Source of the DNA: Rhodospirillales bacterium
GTDB lineage: Bacteria; Pseudomonadota; Alphaproteobacteria; Reyranellales; Reyranellaceae
NCBI GenBank assembly: GCA_016699855.1
Contig: CP064988.1
Coordinates: 682,001-746,000 of the forward strand
Direction: 5' to 3'
DNA: 64,000 nucleotides
A program made the position numbers and the translations under genes. Position 1 is the first letter of the stretch. Every line of letters starts with the position of its first letter. This document shows, piece after piece, positions 47,856 to 57,689 of this stretch. The notes beneath the pieces were generated by a model that did no database searches, had not been told where the DNA came from, and saw only the letters and a program-made list of their open reading frames with translations.

Positions 47856-48674
47856 ATGAGCGTGACACCTTCCCGCTCCCCGCCGCCCACCGGCGGCCGT
47901 GCCGTGCCGTTCCGCGGCGGGGGCTTCCAGGCGGCGCCGCGGCGGCTGGTGCCGTGGATCGTGCTGGTCGCGATCTTCGCGGCGTGGGAGCTCGCCTCCT
48001 CTCAGGGCTGGCTGCCGGGCCAGTTCATGCCAGCGCCATCGGCCATCGCCATGGCGCTGCGCGAGCTGTTCGACAACGGCACCTTGGGCCGGCACGTCGG
48101 CTGGTCGTTGAGCCGCATCGGGCTGGGCTGGCTGCTGGGCACCACGGCGGGCCTCGCCGTAGGGCTGGCGATGGGCATCTTTTCGGTCGCCCGCGCCGCC
48201 GGATTGCCGGTGGTGTCCGCCCTGTTCCCCATCCCCAAGATCGCGCTGCTGCCGCTGTTCATCCTGTGGTTCGGGATCGGCGAGCCGTCGAAGGTCGCGA
48301 CCATCGCGTTCGGCGTGTTCTTCCCGACCGTGATCGCCGCCTACGCCGCCTGCGATTCGGTGCCGCGCGGACTGATCCGCATGGGCCAGAGCTTCGGCCT
48401 GCCGGCGCGCCACATCGTGTGGAAGATCCTGATCCCCGGCGCCATGCCGGGCATCCTCTCGGGCTTCCGCATCACCGCCTCGATCGCGCTGATCCTCGTG
48501 GTCGCGGCCGAGATGATCGGCGCGCAATACGGCATCGGCGCCTTCATCCTCAGCGCCGGCAATCTGATGCTGATGGACCAGCTGCTGGCCGGCGTGACCC
48601 TGCTGTCGGTGCTCGGTCTCGCCGTCGGCATCGTGCTCGGCTTCATCGAACGGAGCGTCCTGGAATGGCGTTGA
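47856..48674 (+). CDS. ABC transporter permease (SsuC-like)
   Basis: Permease of 272 residues with six or so helices and the EAA loop region FGLPARHIVWKILIPGAMPG. It begins with a 30-residue hydrophilic segment then VPWIVLVAIFAAWELASSQG. PKIALLPLFILWFGIGEPSK and GAQYGIGAFILSAGNLMLMD are family features of SsuC/TauC/ThiX. Its end overlaps the next gene by 10 bp, so translation is coupled. It forms the importer with the ATPase upstream. Confidence 0.9.
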   Translation: MSVTPSRSPPPTGGRAVPFRGGGFQAAPRRLVPWIVLVAIFAAWELASSQGWLPGQFMPAPSAIAMALRELFDNGTLGRHVGWSLSRIGLGWLLGTTAGLAVGLAMGIFSVARAAGLPVVSALFPIPKIALLPLFILWFGIGEPSKVATIAFGVFFPTVIAAYAACDSVPRGLIRMGQSFGLPARHIVWKILIPGAMPGILSGFRITASIALILVVAAEMIGAQYGIGAFILSAGNLMLMDQLLAGVTLLSVLGLAVGIVLGFIERSVLEWR

Positions 48675-49966
48675 ACCTCGCCACCACGATCGTGCGTCGC
48701 GACGCGACGACCGCTCCCGCCACGCTCGAGGTCGACATCGCCGTGCTCGGCGCCGGCATCGCCGGGGTCTCCGCCGCCGTCGAAGCCGCCCGCCTGGGCC
48801 ACCGCGTCGCGCTGATCGACGGCGCGCCGACCTTGGGCGGGCAATCCGTCGGCGCGGTCATCGGCACCTTCTGCGGGCTGTTCTCGAACGGGCCGAAGCC
48901 CTACCGCACGGTGTTCGGCTTCGCGACCGACGTTCTGGAGGGGCTGGCGGCGCGCGACGCCCTGAGCTTCATCCACGGCCGGCGACGGACGACCCTGGCG
49001 TTGTACTCCGAGGTCGCGCTGGCGCGGCTGATCGAAGAGACGGTGCGGACGACGCCGGCGATCACGCCGCTGCTCGGCGCCCTGCTGCGCGACGTCGCGC
49101 GCGACGGCGGGCGCCTGCGGGCCGCGACTTTCGCGACGCGGCATGGCGACGTGGCGGTGCGCGCGTCCGGCTGGATCGACGCCTCGGGCGACGCCGCGCT
49201 GACCTGGGCGGCCGGCTTCGACTGCCGCGTGCCCGAGACCCCCGTGTGGGGCACCAACATGATGGTGCTGGAGGGCGTCGACGCCGCGGCGCTGGCGGCC
49301 GTCGACCGCGCCGAGCTCAAGGCGCGGCTGGCGGCCGACGCCGCAGCGCTGGGGCTGCGCCGGCACGACGGCTTCGTGTTCGCCAATCCCGGCCCCGGCC
49401 TGTGCCTCGTGAACATGACGCACATCGCCACGCCGCTGGACCCGCTGGCGGCCTCGACCATGGTCCTCGACGGCCGCCACCAGGCCGACCTCCTGCTCGA
49501 CTTCTTCCGAGAGCGCTATCCCGCCGCCTTCGCCGGCGCCCGCGTGCGCACCTACGGCCAGCCGGGCGTCCGCATGACTCGCTGGATCAAAGGTCGCCAT
49601 CACCTGACCGCCGACGAGGTCCGTGGCGAAGTGCGCCACGACGACGCCGTCGCGCGCTGCTCGTGGCCGATCGAGCTGCACGACCGGCCCGACGACGTGC
49701 ACTGGGAGGAATTCGGCGACGACCACATGCACTGGGTGCCCCTGCGCTCGCTGATCCCAGAGGGCGCCGACAACCTGCTGGCCGCCGGTCGTTGCATCGA
49801 CGGCGATCCAGCCGCGCTGTCGTCGGTGCGGGTGATGGGGCCGTGCATCGCCACCGGCGCCGCCGCCGCCCACGCGCTCGACCTGGCCGGCGCCGGCTCG
49901 GTCGCCCAGGTCGACATCGCCGCTCTCCAGACCCGCCTGCGCGACAACCTCGACCGCCGGGACTAA
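48665..49966 (+). CDS. FAD-dependent oxidoreductase
   Basis: A 433-residue flavoprotein of the FAD_oxidored (PF12831-like) family. The Rossmann motif is VDIAVLGAGIAGVSAAVEAA, GGQSVGAVIGTFCGLFSNGP contacts the flavin, and the C-terminal motif is IPEGADNLLAAGRCIDGDPA and SVRVMGPCIATGAAAAHALD. It overlaps the permease gene by 10 bp and therefore most likely acts on the imported substrate. The substrate and acceptor are unknown. Confidence 0.85.
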   Translation: MALNLATTIVRRDATTAPATLEVDIAVLGAGIAGVSAAVEAARLGHRVALIDGAPTLGGQSVGAVIGTFCGLFSNGPKPYRTVFGFATDVLEGLAARDALSFIHGRRRTTLALYSEVALARLIEETVRTTPAITPLLGALLRDVARDGGRLRAATFATRHGDVAVRASGWIDASGDAALTWAAGFDCRVPETPVWGTNMMVLEGVDAAALAAVDRAELKARLAADAAALGLRRHDGFVFANPGPGLCLVNMTHIATPLDPLAASTMVLDGRHQADLLLDFFRERYPAAFAGARVRTYGQPGVRMTRWIKGRHHLTADEVRGEVRHDDAVARCSWPIELHDRPDDVHWEEFGDDHMHWVPLRSLIPEGADNLLAAGRCIDGDPAALSSVRVMGPCIATGAAAAHALDLAGAGSVAQVDIAALQTRLRDNLDRRD

Positions 49967-50056
49967 CGGCCGGGACGGCGCCCCCCGCCGGGCCGCTTGC
50001 CTGCGACGCGGCCGCCGCCTAGTTTCGCGGCAACGGAAATCCGAGGGGAAACGTCC

Positions 50057-51304
50057 ATGACCCGTCCAGTCGACACCGGCCTCTCGCGCCGGCATCTCGC
50101 GGCCATCGCCGCCGCCGCCGCGATCGGCGCGCCGCTGCCGCTGCGCCACGCGCTGGCCCAGACCGGGCCGTTGAAGATCGCGCTGCTGCTGCCGACGTCG
50201 GGCGTGCAGGCGCTGATCGGCCAGATGTGCGCCCGCGCCACGGCGATCGCCGCCGACGTGCTCGCCGACTCGAAGGTGCCGGTGAAGGTGGAGATCACCA
50301 GCTACGACACCGAGTCGAGCCCCGACGTCTCGCGCACCCAGGCGGAGAAGGCCATCGCGGCCGGTGCCCATGTGCTGATCGGCGCGTTCGACTCCGGCCA
50401 GACCACCGTGATCGCGCAGGTCGCCGAGCAGAAGGGCGTGCCGTTCATCGTCAACATCGCCGCCGCGCCGCAGATCACCGAGTCCGGCTTCAAGTGGGTG
50501 GTTCGCAACTTCCCGACCGCGCCGATGCTGGTGACCGGCGCGCTGACGCTGCAGAAGGACCTGTTCGCCGCCACCGGCAAGACGCCGAAGACGGCCGTGC
50601 TGATGTCGGTCAACGACACCTTCGGCGAGGCGATGATGAAGGCGATCCCGGCGCTCGCGAAGCGGCTGGAGATGCCCTACGAGATCGTCGAGACGATCTC
50701 GTACGATCCGCGCGCGAAGGACCTCTCGGCCGAGGTCGCCAAGGCCAAGGCGACGAAGGCCGAGCTCGTGATGCCGGTGAGCCGCCTCAATGACGCCAAG
50801 CTCCTGATCCAGGAGATGGTCAAGCAGCAATACGAGCCGATGGGCATCGTCAACCCCGGCGCGCCCGGCCTGTACGAGCCGGACTTCCTGAAGACCATGG
50901 GCAAGTTCGCCAATTTCCACGTCTCGAACGTGCCGTGGGTCAACCCGAAGTCGGCGATGAGCGGGGCGCTGGAGAAGCGCTACGCCGAGAAGTTCAAGGA
51001 TGGCCAGGTCGACATCAACGTCGGCTTCACGTTCGAGGCCATCCTGGTGGCCGCCGACGCCTACGCGCGCGCAAAGTCGACGGCCGCCGCGCCGATGATG
51101 GAGGCCATCAAGGCCACCAATATCGCCGAGCACGTCATGACCGGCGGCCCGATCAAGTTCGACGAGAAGGGCCAGAACACCGGCATCAAGGCCGCCGCCG
51201 TGCAGAACCTCAACAACAAGCCGACCGTGGTGCTGCCCGCCGAGTTCGCGGTCGCCAAGCCGGTGTTCCCGATGCCGGGCTGGCGCGCCAAGGAACGCGG
51301 CTGA
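50057..51304 (+). CDS. branched-chain-type ABC transporter substrate-binding protein
   Basis: LivK-like receptor of 415 residues with a Tat-like leader (MTRPVDTGLSRRHLAAIAAA, cleavage near ALAQT). The first domain starts PLKIALLLPTSGVQALIGQM; AEKAIAAGAHVLIGAFDSGQ and FGEAMMKAIPALAKRLEMPY follow. Receptors of this group in catabolic operons often bind aromatic acids rather than amino acids. It heads a run ending at about 60405 with dehydrogenase, permeases, ATPases and a feruloyl-CoA-synthase-like gene. ATG follows GAGGGGAAAC. Confidence 0.9.
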   Translation: MTRPVDTGLSRRHLAAIAAAAAIGAPLPLRHALAQTGPLKIALLLPTSGVQALIGQMCARATAIAADVLADSKVPVKVEITSYDTESSPDVSRTQAEKAIAAGAHVLIGAFDSGQTTVIAQVAEQKGVPFIVNIAAAPQITESGFKWVVRNFPTAPMLVTGALTLQKDLFAATGKTPKTAVLMSVNDTFGEAMMKAIPALAKRLEMPYEIVETISYDPRAKDLSAEVAKAKATKAELVMPVSRLNDAKLLIQEMVKQQYEPMGIVNPGAPGLYEPDFLKTMGKFANFHVSNVPWVNPKSAMSGALEKRYAEKFKDGQVDINVGFTFEAILVAADAYARAKSTAAAPMMEAIKATNIAEHVMTGGPIKFDEKGQNTGIKAAAVQNLNNKPTVVLPAEFAVAKPVFPMPGWRAKERG

Positions 51305-51362
51305 CACCTCTGCGGCGGCGGGCGGCCGCCCGGCCCCGCGCCGCCCGCGGATGGGACCAGAC

Positions 51363-52448
51363 ATGAGGAACAGCGCTTTCCAGATCGCGGTGCTGCCGGG
51401 TGACGGCATCGGCGTCGAGGTGATGGACGCCTGCCTCGCCGTGCTCGACGCCGCGCGTGTCGAGGTCGGCGGTTTCACCCTCGCGACCGAGCGGCTGCCC
51501 GGCGGCGCGCTGCACTACCGCGACGCCGGCGAGGCGCTGCCGCAGGCCACGTTCCGCCGCTGCGAATCGGCCGACGCGATCCTTTTCGGCGCCATGGGCT
51601 GGCCGGACATCCGCTACCCCGACGGCACCGAGATCGCGCCGCAGCTCGACCTTCGGCTCCGTCTCGGCCTCTACGCCGGCGTCCGGCCGATCCGCGCCCT
51701 GCCCGGCGGGCCGGCGGTGCTGGCCGATCCGCGCGCCGCGGGCATCGACCTCGTGATCCTGCGGGAGTCGACCGAGGGGCTGTTCGCGTCGCGCGGAAAG
51801 GGCGAGGTGATCGACGACCGCGAGGCGCGCGACACCCAGGTGATCACCCGCGCGACCAGCGAACGCCTGTTCGACTTCGCCTTCGCGCTGGCCGCGCGCC
51901 GCAAGGCCGAGGGCCGGCCGGGCCGCGTCACCTGCGTCGACAAGGCCAACGTGTTCCGCAGCTTCGCGTTCTTCCGCGGGATATTCGACGAGCGCGCCGC
52001 GCGGTTCCCGGACGTCGAAGCGCGCCACCACTACGTCGACGCCTGCGCCCTCGATCTCGTGCGCCGGCCGTGGGATTTCGACGTCCTCGTCACCGAGAAC
52101 ATGTTCGGCGACATCCTTTCGGATCTCGCCGCCGGATTGATCGGCGGGATGGGCTTCGCCCCGTCGGCGGATATCGGCGACGGCCACGGCCTGTTCCAGC
52201 CCAGCCATGGCACGGCGCCCGACATCGCCGGCAAGGGCATCGCCAACCCCGTCGCCATGATCCTGTCCGGCGCCCTCATGCTGCGCTGGCTGGGCGAGCG
52301 CCACGACGTCGCGGCGTGCGGCGAGGCCGCCCGGCGCATCGAGGCGGCCGTCGACGCGGCGCTCGGCCGCGACGGAGCGCGGCCGTACGACGCCGGCGGC
52401 CGGGATGGCACCGCCGCCATCGCCCGCGCCGTGATCGAGGCGCTGTGA
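51363..52448 (+). CDS. isocitrate/isopropylmalate dehydrogenase-family enzyme
   Basis: Metal- and NAD(P)-dependent beta-decarboxylating dehydrogenase, 361 residues, with FQIAVLPGDGIGVEVMDACL, VILRESTEGLFASRGKGEVI, VTENMFGDILSDLAAGLIGG and LFQPSHGTAPDIAGKGIANP. The Asp ligands are in the MFGDILSD block. The frame begins at 51351, but the second Met (51363) fits the family start. In this transport operon, D-malate/tartrate dehydrogenase is more likely than leucine synthesis LeuB, but this is inference. Confidence 0.85.
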   Translation: MRNSAFQIAVLPGDGIGVEVMDACLAVLDAARVEVGGFTLATERLPGGALHYRDAGEALPQATFRRCESADAILFGAMGWPDIRYPDGTEIAPQLDLRLRLGLYAGVRPIRALPGGPAVLADPRAAGIDLVILRESTEGLFASRGKGEVIDDREARDTQVITRATSERLFDFAFALAARRKAEGRPGRVTCVDKANVFRSFAFFRGIFDERAARFPDVEARHHYVDACALDLVRRPWDFDVLVTENMFGDILSDLAAGLIGGMGFAPSADIGDGHGLFQPSHGTAPDIAGKGIANPVAMILSGALMLRWLGERHDVAACGEAARRIEAAVDAALGRDGARPYDAGGRDGTAAIARAVIEAL

Positions 52449-52473
52449 TGCCGCCGCGCCGCGCCGGGACCGC

Positions 52474-53337
52474 ATGACCGCGTTCTTCCAGTCCATCGCC
52501 ATGGGGTTGCTCACCGGCATGGTGTACGGCCTGATGGCGCTCGGCCTGTCGGTGATCTTCGGCGTGATGCGCGTGGTCAACTTCGCGCACGGCGAGATGA
52601 TGGTCGTCGGCATGTACCTCGCGTGGCTGCTGTTCGACCGCGCCGGACTCGATCCGCTGCTGTCCGTGCCGGTGGTCGCGGGCGCCCTGTTCTGCGCCGG
52701 CTACGCGCTGCAGCGCGCGGTGATCAATCCTTTCATCGAGGTCGCCGAGCACATGCAGTTCATGCTGCTGCTGGCGGTCTCGATCCTGATCGTCAACGGC
52801 TGCCTGCTGGTCGCGGGACCGGACACCTACGGCGTGCAGGTCGACTACATGTTCGACTCGTTCAACCTCGGGCCGTTCGTGTTCGACGCCGTGCGCGTCT
52901 ACGCCGCCGTCGCCGCGCTGGCGATCGCCGGCCTGCTGTTCCTGTTCTTCACGCGCACGCGCACCGGCAAGTCGATCCGCGCCGCCGCCGACAACCACAC
53001 CGGCGCGCTGGTCGTCGGCCTCGACGTGAAGCGGCTCTACGCCGTGACCTTCGGCGTCGGCGCCGCCTGCGTCGGCGCGGCCGGCGCGCTGATGATCCTC
53101 GTGGTCCAGGTGCAGCCTTTCCTCGCGATCGACTACACGCTGCTGGCCTTCGTCATCGTCATCGTCGGCGGTCTGGGCAGCATGTCCGGCGCGCTGGCCG
53201 GTGGACTGCTGATCGGCGTCTCGGAGTCGCTGGCCGGGCTTCTGGTGCAACCGTCGCTGAAGAGCGTGTTCAGCTTCGGACTCCTGATCCTGGTGCTGCT
53301 GCTGCGGCCGCAGGGCCTGCTGTCGCGCAAGGCGTGA
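52474..53337 (+). CDS. livH: branched-chain-type ABC permease (LivH-like)
   Basis: Permease of 287 residues. It has SIAMGLLTGMVYGLMALGLS, VIFGVMRVVNFAHGEMMVVG (the LivH hallmark NFAHGE), AADNHTGALVVGLDVKRLYA and FVIVIVGGLGSMSGALAGGL. It lies 25 bp after the dehydrogenase and 5 bp before LivM, so it is in the same transcript. Confidence 0.93.
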   Translation: MTAFFQSIAMGLLTGMVYGLMALGLSVIFGVMRVVNFAHGEMMVVGMYLAWLLFDRAGLDPLLSVPVVAGALFCAGYALQRAVINPFIEVAEHMQFMLLLAVSILIVNGCLLVAGPDTYGVQVDYMFDSFNLGPFVFDAVRVYAAVAALAIAGLLFLFFTRTRTGKSIRAAADNHTGALVVGLDVKRLYAVTFGVGAACVGAAGALMILVVQVQPFLAIDYTLLAFVIVIVGGLGSMSGALAGGLLIGVSESLAGLLVQPSLKSVFSFGLLILVLLLRPQGLLSRKA

Positions 53338-53342
53338 GCGGG

Positions 53343-54368
53343 ATGCGCCTGGCCCGCCGCCTGTTCGAGGACCTGCCGCCGCGCGGCCGGGTCACGGTCG
53401 GCGTCCTGGCGTTGGCGCTGCTGGCGGCGCCCCTCGTCGTCGGCTCCTATCCGCTGTCGATCCTGATCCTCGTGCTCTATTTCGCGTTCATCGGCCAGGC
53501 GTGGAACGTGATGATGGGCTTCGCCGGCCAGCTCTCTCTGGGTCACGCGCTCTATCTCGGCCTCGGCGGCTACACCGCCGCGGCGCTGGCGTTCCATTTC
53601 GGGATCAGCCCGTGGATCGGCATGATCGCGGGCGTCGCGGTGGCGATGCTGGCCGGCGGCGTCGTCGGCTTCCTCGGCTTCCGCTTCTCGCTGGCCGGGG
53701 TCTACTTCGCGCTGTTGACCATCGCGTTCGCCGAGTTCACGCGCATCCTGTTCGACCACTTCCCCTGGGTCGGCGGCTCGGCCGGCCTGTTCCTGCGCGT
53801 CGACGGCGAGCCCAGCCTGTGGCATCTGCGCGGCGGCACGACGCTTTTCTACTACGTCATCCTCGGGTTGGCGGCGGCGGCGCTGGTGGTCTGCCGCCTG
53901 CTCCTCACCAGCCGGCTGGGATACTACTGGCTGGCGATCCGCGAGGATCCAGAGGCGGCGCGCGCCAGCGGCGTGGACGTGTTCCGCTGCAAGATGGCCG
54001 CCGTGCTGATCTCGTCGGGCATGGCGGCCGTCGGCGGCGCGTGGGCCGCCTTCTACTACAAGAACCTGTTCCCCGAGACCGCCTTCGCCATGGGGCGGTC
54101 GATCGAGACCATCCTCGCGCCGATCATCGGCGGGCTCGGCACGCTGTTCGGCCCGCTGGTCGGCGCCGCGATCCTGGTCGCGCTCGGCGATCTCTTCACC
54201 GTGGCCACCGAGAAGATCGGCCAGGCGTGGGGAATCAAGACCAACGGGCTGAAGCAGATCTTCTACGGCCTCGCGCTGCTGGCGATCGTGGCGTTCCGCC
54301 GCGAGGGCGTGTGGCCGTGGGTCGCCGACCGGCTCGGCCTCGGCCGCCGGCGGGACGGCGACCGGTGA
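53343..54368 (+). CDS. livM: branched-chain-type ABC permease (LivM-like)
   Basis: Permease of 341 residues with FIGQAWNVMMGFAGQLSLGH (the family GQLSLGH motif), AIREDPEAARASGVDVFRCK and GRSIETILAPIIGGLGTLFG. It starts at ATG 53343 just after the LivH stop and its stop overlaps the GTG start of the LivG-like gene by 4 bp, a typical coupled order. Confidence 0.92.
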   Translation: MRLARRLFEDLPPRGRVTVGVLALALLAAPLVVGSYPLSILILVLYFAFIGQAWNVMMGFAGQLSLGHALYLGLGGYTAAALAFHFGISPWIGMIAGVAVAMLAGGVVGFLGFRFSLAGVYFALLTIAFAEFTRILFDHFPWVGGSAGLFLRVDGEPSLWHLRGGTTLFYYVILGLAAAALVVCRLLLTSRLGYYWLAIREDPEAARASGVDVFRCKMAAVLISSGMAAVGGAWAAFYYKNLFPETAFAMGRSIETILAPIIGGLGTLFGPLVGAAILVALGDLFTVATEKIGQAWGIKTNGLKQIFYGLALLAIVAFRREGVWPWVADRLGLGRRRDGDR

Positions 54369-55105
54369 GCGCCGCGACCGGCGGCGCCCGGCTGCGCGTC
54401 GAGGGCATCGGCAAGAGCTTCCGCGGCCTGCGCGCGGCGCACGACGTCTCGTTCGAGGTGCCGGCCGGCGCGATCCACGCGCTGATCGGTCCCAACGGCG
54501 CCGGCAAGACGACCTGCTTCAACATGATCGCCGGCGTGTTCGCGCCCGATTCGGGCGACGTCCGGCTCGACGACCGCTCGATCGCGGGGTTGCGCCCGGA
54601 CAAGGTCTGCGCCGCCGGTGTCGGCCGCACCTTCCAGATCGTGCGTCCGTTCCCCGGCCTCAGCGTCGAGGACAACGTTCTGGTCGGCGCCCTGCGCCGC
54701 ACCGCCGACGTGCCGGCGGCCCGCGCGGCGGCGCTCCAGGTGCTGCGCGATCTCGGCATGGACGACCGACGCGCCACGCCGGCGGCGAAGCTCACGCTGC
54801 CCGACCGCAAGCGGCTGGAGGTCGCGCGGGCGTTGGCGACCGGCCCGCGCCTGCTGCTGCTCGACGAGGTGATGGCCGGCCTGCGCCCGACCGAGACCGA
54901 CCAGATGGTCGCCTTCCTGCGCGATCTCAACGCCCGCACCGGCGTCACCATCCTGCTGATCGAGCACGTCATGCGCGCCGTCATGGCCCTGAGCCAGCGC
55001 GTCGTCGTGCTGCACCACGGCGAGCGGATCGCCGAGGGCGCGCCGGCCGAGATCGCGCGCGATCCGGCCGTGCTCGAGGTCTATCTCGGTCAGGAGGCGC
55101 ACTGA
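54365..55105 (+). CDS. livG: branched-chain-type ABC ATPase (LivG-like)
   Basis: ATPase of 246 residues, GTG start overlapping the LivM stop as GTGA. Walker A ALIGPNGAGKTTCFNMIAGV; Q-loop region GVGRTFQIVRPFPGLSVEDN; signature variant AAKLTLPDRKRLEVARALAT (usual in LivG, where LSGG is not conserved); Walker B RLLLLDEVMAGLRPTETDQM. The end is LEVYLGQEAH. Couples ATP to import. Confidence 0.93.
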   Translation: MSAATGGARLRVEGIGKSFRGLRAAHDVSFEVPAGAIHALIGPNGAGKTTCFNMIAGVFAPDSGDVRLDDRSIAGLRPDKVCAAGVGRTFQIVRPFPGLSVEDNVLVGALRRTADVPAARAAALQVLRDLGMDDRRATPAAKLTLPDRKRLEVARALATGPRLLLLDEVMAGLRPTETDQMVAFLRDLNARTGVTILLIEHVMRAVMALSQRVVVLHHGERIAEGAPAEIARDPAVLEVYLGQEAH

Positions 55106-55107
55106 CG

Positions 55108-55812
55108 ATGCTCAGCGTCGAGGGCCTCGACCTGCACTACGGCGACGCCCAGGCGCTGGCCGGCGTCACGCTGCGCGCCGAGGCCGGCGAGATCGTGGTG
55201 ATCGTCGGCTCCAACGGCGCCGGCAAATCGTCGCTGATCCGCACCATCCACGGCATGCAGCGGCCGTCGGCCGGCCGGATCGCGTTCGAGGACACCGACA
55301 TCGGCGGCCGGCCCAGCCATGAGGTGGTCGAGCTCGGCATCGGCCAGGTGGCCGAGGGCCGGCAGGTGTTCCCCAACCTCTCCGTGCTGGAGAACCTCGA
55401 GATCGGCGCCAGTCCCCGGCGCGCCCGCGCCGCCGCCAAGACGACGCTCGAGCGCGTGCTCGCGATGTTCCCGCGGCTGGCGGAGCGCCGGAAGCAGGCC
55501 GCCGGCACGCTGTCGGGCGGTGAGCAGCAGATGCTGGCCATCGGGCGCTGCCTGATGGGCCAGCCCGAGATGATCATGTTCGACGAGCCGTCGCTGGGCC
55601 TGTCGCCGGCGATGACGCAGGAGGTGTTCCGTGTGGTGCGCCGGCTGCACGCCGACGGCATGACCATCCTGTTGGTGGAGCAGAACGTCATGGCTTCGCT
55701 CAAGCTCGCCGACCGCGCCTACGTGCTCGAGAACGGCCGCATCGCGCTGGAGGGGACCGGCGCGGCGCTGCTCGAGGACGACAAGGTCCGTCAAGCGTAT
55801 CTCGGGCTGTGA
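55108..55812 (+). CDS. livF: branched-chain-type ABC ATPase (LivF-like)
   Basis: Second ATPase (234 residues). Walker A IVVIVGSNGAGKSSLIRTIH, LivF-specific GIGQVAEGRQVFPNLSVLEN, signature AGTLSGGEQQMLAIGRCLMG, Walker B PEMIMFDEPSLGLSPAMTQE. It starts 2 bp after LivG. Forms the heterodimeric motor with LivG. Confidence 0.94.
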   Translation: MLSVEGLDLHYGDAQALAGVTLRAEAGEIVVIVGSNGAGKSSLIRTIHGMQRPSAGRIAFEDTDIGGRPSHEVVELGIGQVAEGRQVFPNLSVLENLEIGASPRRARAAAKTTLERVLAMFPRLAERRKQAAGTLSGGEQQMLAIGRCLMGQPEMIMFDEPSLGLSPAMTQEVFRVVRRLHADGMTILLVEQNVMASLKLADRAYVLENGRIALEGTGAALLEDDKVRQAYLGL

Positions 55813-55828
55813 GATCGGGAGTGTCGGC

Positions 55829-57689
55829 ATGGCCGCGCAGGCACCGTTGAGACCCGTCGACTTCGCCCCGCGCCGCGCGGACGTGGAGCGCCGCGCCGAT
55901 GGCGGCGTCGTGCTGCGCGGTCCGGCGCTCGAGGCCGGCCATCCCGCCTCGCTCGGCGCGGTGCTGGAAAGGCGGGCGCTGGAGATCGCCGACCGCGTGT
56001 TCCTCGCCGAACGCGCCGCCGACGGCGATTGGCGCCGGATCACGTTCGGCGAGGCGCGCGACGCCGTCCGCGCCCCTCGGGCAGGCGCTGCTCGACCGCG
56101 GCTGCGGACCGCGGCGGCCTCTGGCGATCCTCTCCGGCAATTCCATCGACCATGCGTTGCTGACGTTCGCGGCCATGCATGTCGGCGCGCCGGCGGCGCC
56201 GGTGTCGGTCGCGTATTCGATGATGTCGCAGGACCACGCCAAGCTCGCGCATGTCGTGCGGTCGCTGACGCCGGCCGTGATCTTCGCCGACGACGGCGCG
56301 GCCTACGCCAATGCCGTCGCGTCGCTGCGCGCGCAGGGTCTGCTCGACGGCGTGCGGTTGGTGTTCACGGCCAACGCGCCGGCCGGCGCCGAGACCCTGG
56401 CGGACCTGCTGGCCGTCGAGCCGACCGCCGACGTCGACCGGGCGCTGGCGGCGGTCCGCGACGACACCGTCGCCAAGGTGCTGTTCACGTCGGGTTCCAC
56501 CGGCATGCCGAAGGGCGTGATCAACACGCAGCGCATGCTGTGCACCAACCAGCAGGCGGCGCTCCAGACCTTCCCGTTCCTCGCCCAACGGCCGCCGGTG
56601 CTGCTGGACTGGCTGCCGTGGAACCACACCTTCGGCGGCAATTTCGTGCTGCATCTGGCGCTGTGGAACGGCGGCACGCTGCACATCGACGACGGCCGGC
56701 CGATGCCCGGCCTGATCGAGAAGACCGTGCGGAACCTCCGGGAGGTCGCGCCGACGCTCTATCTCAACGTGCCGCGCGGCTACGACCTGCTGCTGCCGTA
56801 CCTCGAGGGCGATCCCGCGATCGCCCGCGCGCTGATGGCCGATTCCGCGTTCCTGTTCTATGGCGGCGCGGCGCTGCCGGAACCCGTGTGGGATCGCCTC
56901 GTGGCGGTGTCCGAGAGGACGCTCGGCCGCCGGATTCCGCTGACCGCCGCCTGGGGCTCGACCGAGACGGCGCCGCTGGCGACGGCGCTGCACTGGCCGG
57001 TCGATCGGCCCGGCAACATCGGCCTGCCGGTCCCGGGCGTCGAGGTGTTGCTGACTCCGAACGGCACCAAGATGGAGTTGCGGGTCCGCGGGCCGAACGT
57101 CACGCCGGGCTACTGGCGCGATCCGGAAAAGACGGCGGCGGCGTTCGACGCCGAGGGATTCTACCGCATCGGCGACGCCGGCAGGCTGGCCGATCCCGGC
57201 GACCCGACGATGGGCGTGATCTTCGACGGCCGCGTGGTCGAGGATTTCAAGCTGACCTCCGGCACCTTCGTGCATGTCGGCGGCCTGCGGCTGGCGGTGG
57301 TCGGCGCCGGCTCGCCGGTCGTCCAGGACTGCGTCGTCACCGGCCACGACCGCGACGAGATCGGCGCGCTGGTGTTCCTCAATCCCGCCGCCTGCGCGGC
57401 GCTCGTTCCCGGGGCGACCGCGACCACGCCGCTGGCGGCGTTCGCGGCGCATCCCGCGGTCCGTGACCTGATCGCGCGCGGCCTCGCCGCCCACAACCGC
57501 GCCAATCCGGGCGGCTCGACCCGGGTCCGCCGCGCGCTGCTGCTCGAGAGCCCGCCGGGAATCGACGCCAACGAGATCACCGACAAGGGCTACGTCAACC
57601 AGCGCGCCGTCCTCGATAACCGCGCCGCCGACGTCGCCCGGCTCCACGCCGACACCCCGGACCCCGGCGTGATCGTCGTGCCGGCATGA
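55829..57689 (+). pseudogene. fcs: feruloyl-CoA synthase-like ligase, frameshifted
   Basis: ANL-superfamily ligase, restored length about 619 residues, as usual for feruloyl-CoA synthase (ATP + CoA + hydroxycinnamate). The start MAAQAPLRPVDFAPRRADVE and DGDWRRITFGEARDAVR are in one frame. GQALLDRGCGPRRPLAILSG onwards is in another, because the CCCC run 56073-56076 carries one C too many (a three-C run would give AVRALGQALLDRG). TSGSTGMPKGVINTQRM (A3), AAWGSTETAPLA (A5) and FDGRVVEDFKLTSGTFVHVG (A8, Fcs hallmark) are intact. Overlaps the next gene by 4 bp. Error or recent inactivation are both possible. Confidence 0.85.

Noticed and set aside
48341..51478. 1045-codon minus-strand frame
   Set aside because: Antisense to permease, FAD oxidoreductase and receptor genes; no recognisable domains.
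51363..52448. LeuB of leucine biosynthesis
   Set aside because: No leuA/C/D genes nearby; it sits inside a transport and CoA-ligation operon.
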